DNA of 5,357 bases, taken from assembly GCA_030271565.1 (NCBI GenBank), contig JARXKR010000154.1:1-5357 (forward strand), in the 5' to 3' direction. Origin of the DNA: Pseudomonadota bacterium (GTDB lineage: Bacteria; Pseudomonadota; Alphaproteobacteria; Sphingomonadales; Sphingomonadaceae). The translations under genes were made by a program, and so were the position numbers. Of the stretch, positions 1-4,443 are shown in pieces (the first letter of the stretch is position 1; the number at the start of each line of letters is the position of its first letter). The notes beneath the pieces are model-generated. The model was not told the DNA's origin, searched no databases, and was given only the letters and a program-made list of their open reading frames with translations.

Positions 1-390
1 GAAGGCGGCCAGATGCCGCTGCACATGCGGATCCCGAAGCGCGGCTTCAACAACAAGTTCGCCAAGGACTTTGCCGAAGTGAACCTCGGCCTGATCCAGC
101 AGGCGATCGACAACGGCAAGCTCGATGCCAAGGCCGTGATCGATCACGCTGCGCTCAAGGCAGCCGGCCTTGCTCGCGGCGGCAAGGATGGCGTGCGCCT
201 GCTCGGCAAGGGTGAACTGACCGCCAAGGTCAAGTTCCTCGTCGACGGCGTATCGGCAGGGGCGAAGGCGGCGGTCGAAAAGGCCGGCGGTTCGGTCGAT
301 CTGCCCGAAGCGGTTGCCAGCGAGCACGAGAAGAAGACCGCGCGCCGCGAAGTCAACAAGACTGCCAAGGCCGCCAAGGTCGCAAAGTAA
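1..390 (+). CDS. rplO: 50S ribosomal protein L15, 5'-truncated
   Basis: L15 is a late-assembling 23S rRNA-binding protein of the large ribosomal subunit. The window opens inside the gene, in frame from base 1, and shows the last 129 residues up to a TAA stop. The visible part starts at the conserved EGGQMPL segment, which lies near residue 51 in E. coli L15, so roughly 50 N-terminal residues (the glycine-rich loop) are missing. The globular C-terminal domain follows, with the L15 signature region at about residues 65-97 of the visible part (VRLLGKGELT onward, ending EKAGG). E. coli L15 stops a few residues after this GG. Here 32 more residues follow, forming a Lys/Arg/Ala-rich tail, probably unstructured and rRNA-contacting. 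The next gene is secY, the usual spc-operon order. Identity is secure. The ATG at base 13 is an internal Met, not the start. Confidence 0.96.
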   Translation, partial: EGGQMPLHMRIPKRGFNNKFAKDFAEVNLGLIQQAIDNGKLDAKAVIDHAALKAAGLARGGKDGVRLLGKGELTAKVKFLVDGVSAGAKAAVEKAGGSVDLPEAVASEHEKKTARREVNKTAKAAKVAK

Positions 391-404
391 CGCTTTTGCG
401 TGCA

Positions 405-434
405 TCCCCGTCCCGGCACCAGCCCGGACGGGGA
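405..434 (+). promoter_or_regulatory. GC-rich hairpin between rplO and secY
   Basis: Bases 405-413 (TCCCCGTCC) pair perfectly with 426-434 (GGACGGGGA), a 9-bp stem. After a C-C mismatch, two more GG/CC pairs (415-416 with 423-424) leave a 6-nt loop. It begins 15 nt after the rplO stop. No T-tract follows (the next bases are ATGTGCGTG), so it is not a standard intrinsic terminator. A role in partial attenuation or in mRNA processing and 3'-end protection of the rplO message is inference. The rest of the 138-nt spacer holds no gene and no convincing promoter. Confidence 0.5.
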
Positions 435-528
435 ATGTGCGTGTGGGGGGTTCGACTTCGCCGCTTCGTCCCTATATGGGCTTGACGAACGGTCCGGGGC
501 GGACCTGGTATTGAGGCAAATCATCCCG

Positions 529-1878
529 ATGGCATCACGCGCGGACAACATCGCGAGCACTCTCAGTCTCGCCAACTTTTCCAAAGCGACCGAGCTCAAG
601 AAGCGCATCTGGTTCACCATCGGTGCGCTGATCGTCTTCCGCTTTTTGAGCTTCGTCCCGCTGCCCGGGATCAACCCGATCGCCCTGAAAGCGTTTATGG
701 AACGCAATTCGGGCGGGATCCTCGATTTCTTCAACATGTTCTCGGGCGGTGCGCTCGCGAACTACAGCCTGATCTCGCTGGGCGTGATGCCGTACATCAC
801 CGCCTCGATCGTGGTGCAGCTCGCCTCGTCGCTGCATCCCTCGCTCGCGAGCCTCAAGAAGGAAGGCGAAAGCGGGCGCCGCAAGCTCAACCAGTATAGC
901 CGCTATGGCGCCGTGTTCCTGAGCCTGCTGCAGGGCTATGCCGCGCTGCGCAACGCCGATGTCCAGGGCTTTGCGATCGATCCGGGTCTGCTGTTCTATG
1001 GCGCCGGGCTGATCTCGCTGGTCGGCGGCACGATGTTCCTGCTGTGGCTGGGTGAGCAGATCACCAGCCGCGGGATTGGTAACGGCACCTCGCTAATCAT
1101 CATGGCCGGGATCGTCGCGCAGATGCCGATGTTCTTCGGCAACATGTTCACCCAGTACGGCACCGGCGCGATCGGCGGGATCACCGTAGCGATCATGATC
1201 GGCATGGTCGTGGCGATGATCCTGGGCATCTGTTTCATGGAGCGCGCCACCCGGCGGCTGCTGATCCAGTATCCCAAGCGCGCCAGCCAGAACGGCATGA
1301 TGCAAGCGGATCGCAGCCACTTGCCGCTCAAGATCAACACTGCGGGCGTGATCCCGCCGATTTTCGCCTCGTCCTTGCTGCTCTTGCCGCTGACCATCAG
1401 CCAGTTCGCCAGCAGCTCGATGACTGCGGATTCCAGTGTCGGCGCCTTCATCATCGGGCTCAACCAGTATCTCGGCCACGGCAAGCCGGTGTACATGATC
1501 CTCTATGCCGCGCTGATCATCTTCTTCAGCTTCTTCTACACCGCGGTGGTGTTCAATCCGGAGGAAACCTCGGAGAACCTCAAGCGCAACGGCGGGTTCA
1601 TTCCCGGCATCCGCCCGGGCAAGAACACCGCCACCTACCTCGATTACGTGCTGACCCGCATCACCGTGATCGGCGCGGCGTACATCACCATCGTCTGTAT
1701 CGTTCCTGAGATCGTGATGGAGCAGACCGGGCTGCGGTTCTTCTTCGCCGGCGGGACCAGCTGGCTGATCGTGGTCAACGTCACGGTCGATACGATCACG
1801 CAGATCCAGTCGCATCTGCTCGCGCACCAGTACGGTGATCTGATCAAGAAGGCCAAACTCAAGGGCCGCATGCGCTAA
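529..1878 (+). CDS. secY: Protein translocase channel subunit SecY
   Basis: SecY forms the central channel of the SecYEG translocon in the inner membrane, passing unfolded proteins to the periplasm and membrane proteins into the bilayer with SecA or the ribosome. The 449-residue product has the expected ten hydrophobic segments, at about residues 26-44, 77-98, 123-142, 153-175, 183-205, 214-236, 270-291, 319-342, 373-395 and 402-418. SecY signature 1 is residues 80-98 (SLISLGVMPYITASIVVQL) and signature 2 is 173-190 (GEQITSRGIGNGTSL). The plug region is about 61-76. The cytosolic loop before segment 9 has the GIRPGKNT motif, whose Arg362 matches the Arg357 of E. coli needed for SecA-driven export. 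I chose ATG 529 (MASRADNIAS) because it gives the usual SecY N-terminus and length. A GAGG at 513-516 is a somewhat distant Shine-Dalgarno. The frame stays open back to a GTG at 400, but that extension is not SecY-like. adk follows after 30 nt. Confidence 0.97.
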   Translation: MASRADNIASTLSLANFSKATELKKRIWFTIGALIVFRFLSFVPLPGINPIALKAFMERNSGGILDFFNMFSGGALANYSLISLGVMPYITASIVVQLASSLHPSLASLKKEGESGRRKLNQYSRYGAVFLSLLQGYAALRNADVQGFAIDPGLLFYGAGLISLVGGTMFLLWLGEQITSRGIGNGTSLIIMAGIVAQMPMFFGNMFTQYGTGAIGGITVAIMIGMVVAMILGICFMERATRRLLIQYPKRASQNGMMQADRSHLPLKINTAGVIPPIFASSLLLLPLTISQFASSSMTADSSVGAFIIGLNQYLGHGKPVYMILYAALIIFFSFFYTAVVFNPEETSENLKRNGGFIPGIRPGKNTATYLDYVLTRITVIGAAYITIVCIVPEIVMEQTGLRFFFAGGTSWLIVVNVTVDTITQIQSHLLAHQYGDLIKKAKLKGRMR

Positions 1879-1896
1879 AGCGCCGATACCGACCCC

Positions 1897-1903
1897 GGGG
1901 GAG
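1897..1903 (+). promoter_or_regulatory. Ribosome binding site that decides the adk start
   Basis: The run GGGGGAG ends at base 1903. Three in-frame GTG codons compete: 1903, 1909 and 1915. The first overlaps the Shine-Dalgarno itself and cannot use it. The second is 5 nt downstream, ideal spacing. The third is 11 nt away but gives the N-terminus (MDVILLGPPG) closest to other adenylate kinases. I favour 1909, with 1915 as the alternative. Confidence 0.55.
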
Positions 1904-1908
1904 TGAAA

Positions 1909-2562
1909 GTGGACGTGGACGTCATCCTGTTAGGACCGCCGGGTGCCGGTAAAGGCACCCAGGCCCAGCGTCTGGTCGATGCGCACGGCATGCGCCAGCT
2001 CTCGACCGGCGATATGCTGCGAGCTGCGGTCAAAGCCGGCACCCCGGTTGGGGTCGCCGCCAAGGCCGTGATGGACCGCGGTGAACTGGTCTCGGACGAG
2101 ATCGTCTCGGCACTGATCGGCGAAGAACTCGATGCATTGGCGCCGGGGCAGGGCGCAATTTTCGACGGTTACCCACGTACCGCAGCGCAGGCAGAAACGC
2201 TCGATCGCATTCTGGCCGACCGCCAGCGCACGCTTGCTCACGTAATCGAGCTTGAAGTGAACGAAGACGCCTTGGTCGAGCGCATCTGCGGCCGCTACAC
2301 CTGCGCCACCTGCGGCAAGGGTTATCACGACAAGTATGAGCAGCCCAAGGTGCCCGGCACCTGCGACAAATGCGGTGGACACGAATTCAAACGCCGTCCC
2401 GATGACAATGAAGACACCGTGCGCACCCGCATGACCGAGTACCGCGCCAAGACGGCGCCGATCTTGCCGATCTATGAAGCACGCGGGATCGTGGCCCGCG
2501 TCGATGGCATGGCCGACATCGAACATGTGACAGCGGCGATCGAACGGATTATTGCGTCCTGA
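1909..2562 (+). CDS. adk: Adenylate kinase, zinc (tetracysteine LID) type
   Basis: Adenylate kinase is a cytosolic monomer that interconverts ATP + AMP and 2 ADP. The protein is 217 residues from the preferred GTG start, the length of long-form adenylate kinases. The P-loop GPPGAGKGT is at residues 9-17, and the AMP-binding segment begins with LSTGDMLR at about 31-38. The family signature FDGYPRT is at 85-91. The long LID domain begins near RICGRY (125-130). It carries CATC (Cys132, Cys135) and CDKC (Cys152, Cys155), the four-cysteine site that binds structural zinc in Gram-positive and some Gram-negative enzymes such as that of Paracoccus denitrificans. RRPDD and the DTVRTR arginines complete the catalytic set. 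No key residue is missing. Its place between secY and the ribosomal genes is classical for the spc operon, and the 30-nt gap after secY implies co-transcription. Only the exact start is open. Confidence 0.95.
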   Translation: MDVDVILLGPPGAGKGTQAQRLVDAHGMRQLSTGDMLRAAVKAGTPVGVAAKAVMDRGELVSDEIVSALIGEELDALAPGQGAIFDGYPRTAAQAETLDRILADRQRTLAHVIELEVNEDALVERICGRYTCATCGKGYHDKYEQPKVPGTCDKCGGHEFKRRPDDNEDTVRTRMTEYRAKTAPILPIYEARGIVARVDGMADIEHVTAAIERIIAS

Positions 2563-2609
2563 TCGATCCGGTGCCGGGCTTGGCCTGACATTCGCAGGGG
2601 GAGGCTTCG

Positions 2610-3203
2610 ATGATTGGCATTTCCAGATTACTTGTGGTTGCGGCGCTGGCCGCGCTTGCGATCCCCTCAGCTCCGCTCGGCGCTGAAGTCGTGACCCAGT
2701 CCGAAGCCGGGTTTGTGGTCAAGCTGACCGCCGACACCTCGGCCCAGCCGGCCGACACTTGGGCCGCCCTGATCGCCCCGGCAAAATGGTGGTCGAGCGA
2801 CCACACCTGGTCGCACGATGCCGCCAACCTCTATCTCGATGCACAGGCGACCGGGTGCTTCTGCGAGAAACTGCCGAAGCCCGCCGACGCACCCGCCGGA
2901 CAACGAATGGGAAGTGTCGAGCACATGCACGTGATCTTCGCCGATCCGCAGCGTGGCATCCTGCGGATGAGCGGCGCGCTCGGCCCGCTGCAGGGTGAGG
3001 CGCTGAGCGGAACCTTGACCGTCACGCTGACCAAGACCGATGCGGGTACGCACATCGAATTCGAATATGTGGTCGGCGGCTATATGCGGATGAAAGGCGA
3101 GGAGATCGCCCCGGCGGTCGATGGGATGCTCTCACAGCAGCTCGCCAGCCTCGCGAAGGTACTTGATGCCGCCGTGTCGGCTGCACATGCAGCGCCAGGT
3201 TGA
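2610..3203 (+). CDS. Exported SRPBCC (START/AHSA1-like) fold protein
   Basis: The 197-residue product begins with a Sec-type signal peptide: Arg6, a hydrophobic stretch at 7-18, and a likely cut after Ala25 (PLGA/EVV). The mature part looks like a single SRPBCC domain, a helix-grip fold that usually binds a hydrophobic ligand. A first strand (GFVVKLTADT, 34-43) is followed by the DTWAALIAPAKWW segment at 49-61, typical of the fold. Next comes a conserved-looking DHTWSHDAANL (64-74) and GCFCE (82-86), then further strands and a long C-terminal helix (about 167-193). Cys83 and Cys85 are the only cysteines and could be a disulfide or metal ligands, and His105 and His107 may be near. Ligand and partner are unknown. 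GGAGG at 2600-2604 lies 5 nt before the ATG. The gene follows adk after 47 nt, so it is probably the last gene of the secY-adk transcript. Such genes are often labelled SRPBCC family or 'ATPase'; the latter has no support here (no P-loop). Confidence 0.75.
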   Translation: MIGISRLLVVAALAALAIPSAPLGAEVVTQSEAGFVVKLTADTSAQPADTWAALIAPAKWWSSDHTWSHDAANLYLDAQATGCFCEKLPKPADAPAGQRMGSVEHMHVIFADPQRGILRMSGALGPLQGEALSGTLTVTLTKTDAGTHIEFEYVVGGYMRMKGEEIAPAVDGMLSQQLASLAKVLDAAVSAAHAAPG

Positions 3204-3226
3204 GCGTCCGCTGCGGCAGTCGGGCT

Positions 3227-3254
3227 TTGACATTTCACTTCGTCGGAGTAGTCT
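3227..3254 (+). promoter_or_regulatory. Weak promoter candidate after the SRPBCC gene
   Basis: A perfect -35 hexamer TTGACA sits at 3227-3232. The best -10 is TAGTCT at 3249-3254, after 16 nt, with only three of six consensus positions. It is listed because of the perfect -35 and its place in the long spacer before rpsM. It is less attractive than the second TTGACA at 3321. Confidence 0.2.
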
Positions 3255-3274
3255 CGCAGCAGCACTTTGACCCT

Positions 3275-3290
3275 TCCGGGCTGTTCCGGA
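3275..3290 (+). repeat. Small inverted repeat in the pre-rpsM spacer
   Basis: TCCGG (3275-3279) pairs with CCGGA (3286-3290) around a 6-nt loop. There is no T-tract, so it is not an intrinsic terminator by itself. It lies between the two TTGACA boxes and could help end the secY-adk-SRPBCC transcript or be an operator. Its function is unknown. Confidence 0.35.
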
Positions 3291-3320
3291 GCGGGTGCTT
3301 GCCTTGTGCTTGGCGAGGCG

Positions 3321-3349
3321 TTGACATGTATCACGAATCGCCCTAAGCG
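3321..3349 (+). promoter_or_regulatory. Best promoter candidate for rpsM-rpsK-rpoA
   Basis: A perfect TTGACA at 3321-3326 is followed after 17 nt by TAAGCG (3344-3349). This is a poor match to TATAAT (two of six), but it lies in a CCTAAGCGCCCC context that resembles, as I remember them, strong housekeeping promoters of alphaproteobacteria with a GC-rich discriminator. Transcription would start near 3355, giving a leader of about 140 nt before rpsM. A G/C-rich discriminator would fit stringent (ppGpp) control of ribosomal genes. That is inference. Confidence 0.45.
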
Positions 3350-3354
3350 CCCCG

Positions 3355-3494
3355 TTCAACCGAATTTCGGGGTCAGTCCGGAAGGCGTAGGCCGTAGTGC
3401 TCGCCCGCTGGGCTTTTTGCCGTTTTTCGCAGTTGAGGCGTTGAGATAGGGGGCTGCGGAAATCCGTAACTACCTGTGGAGCATGGAGAAATAA
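3355..3494 (+). promoter_or_regulatory. Putative structured 5' leader of rpsM
   Basis: No gene is visible in these 140 nt. They contain several elements: the near-palindrome CCGAATTTCGG (3360-3370); a short stem GCCC-GCT-GGGC (3403-3413) followed by TTTTT (3414-3418) and a second TTTTT (3423-3427); a 5-bp hairpin with an AAAT loop (3455-3459 with 3464-3468, one G-U pair); and two GGAG motifs (3478-3481, 3485-3488) ahead of the GTG. Ribosomal operons are often autoregulated through such leaders. In E. coli S4 acts at the rpsM leader, but rpsD is not part of this cluster, so any regulator here would have to be another protein, or S4 acting from elsewhere. Confidence 0.35.
3403..3418 (+). terminator. 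Weak terminator- or attenuator-like stem plus T-tract
   Basis: GCCC (3403-3406) pairs with GGGC (3410-3413) around a 3-nt loop, followed directly by five Ts. The stem is only 4 bp, so efficiency would be low. It could end read-through from the upstream SRPBCC gene or act as an attenuator in the rpsM leader. If it is a real terminator for upstream RNA, the rpsM promoter could lie downstream of it, but I see no good one there. Confidence 0.3.
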
Positions 3495-3863
3495 GTGGCT
3501 CGTATTTCCGGGGTGAACATCCCCACCAACAAGCGCGTGGTCATCGCGCTGACCTACATTCACGGTATCGGTGCATTTAAGGCAAAGCAGATCGCCGCCA
3601 AGGTGGGGATCGATCCCGCCAGGCGCGTTTCGGATCTGTCTGACCAGGAAGTCCTGCACATCCGCGAGACGATCGATGCCGAGCACATGGTCGAAGGCGA
3701 TCTTCGCCGCGACACCTCGATGAACATCAAGCGCCTGATGGACCTGGCCTGCTATCGCGGGCTGCGGCACCGCAAGGGGCTCCCCGTTCGCGGCCAGCGC
3801 ACCCACACCAACGCCCGCACCCGCAAGGGCAAGGCCAAGGCGATCGCCGGCAAGAAGAAATAA
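3495..3863 (+). CDS. rpsM: 30S ribosomal protein S13
   Basis: S13 sits in the head of the small subunit, contacting 16S rRNA, the P-site tRNA and, through an inter-subunit bridge, the large subunit. The protein is 122 residues, typical for bacteria. The N-terminus MARISGVNIP is diagnostic. A helix-hairpin-helix-like segment YIHGIGAFKAKQI is at 21-33, and the S13 signature RGLRHRKGLPVRGQ spans 88-101. The basic tail after it (RTHTNARTRKGK, then KAKAIAGKKK) reaches tRNA in the ribosome. The start is GTG at 3495, set by the N-terminus and by GGAG at 3485-3488 with 6-nt spacing. It is the first gene of the alpha-type cluster, preceded by a 291-nt spacer and followed after 84 nt by rpsK. Nothing is missing. 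Confidence 0.98.
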   Translation: MARISGVNIPTNKRVVIALTYIHGIGAFKAKQIAAKVGIDPARRVSDLSDQEVLHIRETIDAEHMVEGDLRRDTSMNIKRLMDLACYRGLRHRKGLPVRGQRTHTNARTRKGKAKAIAGKKK

Positions 3864-3889
3864 TCCTTCGACAGGCTCAGGACGAGCGG
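3864..3889 (+). repeat. REP-like dispersed palindromic element between rpsM and rpsK
   Basis: Directly after the rpsM stop comes TCCTTCGACAGGCTCAGGACGAGCGG (26 bases; core TTCGACAGGCTCAGGA). TCCT (3864-3867) pairs with AGGA (3879-3882), and GA (3870-3871) with TC (3877-3878) inside it. I recognise the core as a variant of the TTCGACAAGCTCAGG element that occurs in many copies in intergenic DNA of sphingomonads and other bacteria. On the minus strand it gives the tell-tale spurious peptide LVLSLSKD. Only one copy lies in this window, so copy number cannot be shown here. Confidence 0.6.
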
Positions 3890-3903
3890 GCTCACCGGCC
3901 CGT
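3886..3903 (+). repeat. Second hairpin in the rpsM-rpsK spacer
   Basis: CGGGC (3887-3891) pairs with GCCCG (3898-3902) around a 6-nt loop, with a possible G-U pair outside (3886-3903). GGAC (3880-3883) can also pair with GTCC (3907-3910) to enclose it. It follows the REP-like core directly and may be part of the same element. There is no T-tract. It probably acts, if at all, on mRNA stability or translation coupling. Confidence 0.4.
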
Positions 3904-3947
3904 CAGGTCCACCGCCGTCCCTTTGCTTATTTGACAGGATAGATACC

Positions 3948-4337
3948 ATGGCACGCGAACCCCAGCGCATTAAAAAGCGGGAGCGGAAGAACATATCGAG
4001 CGGCATCGCGCATGTGAACGCCAGCTTCAACAATACCATGATCACCATCACCGACGCGCAGGGCAATGCGATCAGCTGGTCCAGCGCCGGCACGATGGGG
4101 TTCAAGGGCAGCCGCAAATCGACGCCATACGCAGCGCAGGTTGCAGCTGACGACGCCGGCAAGAAGGCCGCCGAACATGGCGTCCGCACGCTCGAAGTCG
4201 AAGTGAAGGGCCCGGGTTCGGGCCGCGAAAGCGCGCTGCGGGCACTCGCTGCGGTCGGCTTCACGATCACCTCGATCCGCGATGTCACCCCGATCCCGCA
4301 CAACGGGGTCCGGCCTTCGAAACGCCGCCGCGTCTGA
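3948..4337 (+). CDS. rpsK: 30S ribosomal protein S11
   Basis: S11 lies on the platform of the small subunit, binding 16S rRNA next to the mRNA exit path near the Shine-Dalgarno helix. The product is 129 residues, the same as E. coli S11. It contains AHVNASFNNTMITITD (21-36), the KGSRKSTPYAAQVAA block (53-67), KGPGSGRESALRAL (87-100) and the invariant end RDVTPIPHNGVRPSKRRRV (111-129). Asn119 in PHNG is the position known in E. coli S11 to become isoaspartate. The ATG at 3948 has AGGA (3936-3939) 8 nt upstream. It is flanked by rpsM (84 nt) and rpoA (106 nt). In enterobacteria rpsD would come next; here it does not, as is usual for alphaproteobacteria. TTGACA at 3931-3936 is too close to the start to be a useful promoter of this gene. 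Confidence 0.98.
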   Translation: MAREPQRIKKRERKNISSGIAHVNASFNNTMITITDAQGNAISWSSAGTMGFKGSRKSTPYAAQVAADDAGKKAAEHGVRTLEVEVKGPGSGRESALRALAAVGFTITSIRDVTPIPHNGVRPSKRRRV

Positions 4338-4347
4338 TCACCCGTTC

Positions 4348-4367
4348 GCGGCGGGGCAGCCCGCCGC
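4348..4367 (+). promoter_or_regulatory. GC hairpin after rpsK
   Basis: GCGGCGGG (4348-4355) pairs over 8 bp with CCCGCCGC (4360-4367) around a GCAG tetraloop, starting 11 nt after the rpsK stop. The following bases are AAATTCGG with no T-tract, so a rho-independent terminator is unlikely. It may protect the upstream mRNA end after processing or cause partial termination that lowers rpoA relative to the ribosomal genes. Those roles are inference. Confidence 0.5.
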
Positions 4368-4377
4368 AAATTCGGAT

Positions 4378-4411
4378 CGGCCGCCGGTTTTCTGAACAAA
4401 AACCACGGCCG
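4378..4411 (+). promoter_or_regulatory. Long interrupted hairpin ahead of rpoA
   Basis: The outer arms CGGCCG (4378-4383) and CGGCCG (4406-4411) pair over 6 bp. After a small CC/A internal loop, GGTTTT (4386-4391) pairs with AAAACC (4399-4404) around a 7-nt loop. The helix ends 32 nt before the rpoA ATG and leaves the AGGGGA ribosome site (4433-4438) free. It has the size of a specific RNA-binding site or a processing site. No partner can be named. Confidence 0.45.
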
Positions 4412-4443
4412 TTCCCGCCAGAACAAACCCCAAGGGGAATTTC

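Noticed and set aside
451..510. Possible secY promoter: TATATG (473-478), or TTGACG (482-487) with CTGGTA (505-510).
   Set aside because: TATATG has no acceptable -35 (TTCGAC at 16 nt is poor) and TTGACG has no acceptable -10. secY is more simply read from the upstream operon.
400..528. In-frame upstream extension of secY starting at GTG 400 (43 extra residues).
   Set aside because: The extension overlaps the GC hairpin, is not SecY-like, and ATG 529 gives the family's normal N-terminus and length.
3326..3346. A six-codon ORF (MYHESP) that could be a leader peptide.
   Set aside because: It lies inside the proposed promoter, upstream of the likely transcription start, and has no Shine-Dalgarno.
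3267..3449. A 60-codon + strand frame starting with TTG in the pre-rpsM spacer.
   Set aside because: It has no ribosome site, a rare start and no recognisable protein features, and it runs over the promoter and leader elements.
3931..3936. TTGACA just before rpsK as a promoter.
   Set aside because: Any matching -10 would fall inside the rpsK coding sequence, and the bases overlap the ribosome binding site region.
3752..4426. A long minus-strand open frame of 224 codons crossing rpsM, rpsK and both spacers.
   Set aside because: It is antisense to two certain ribosomal genes, and contains the LVLSLSKD translation typical of the dispersed repeat. It is a GC-rich shadow frame.
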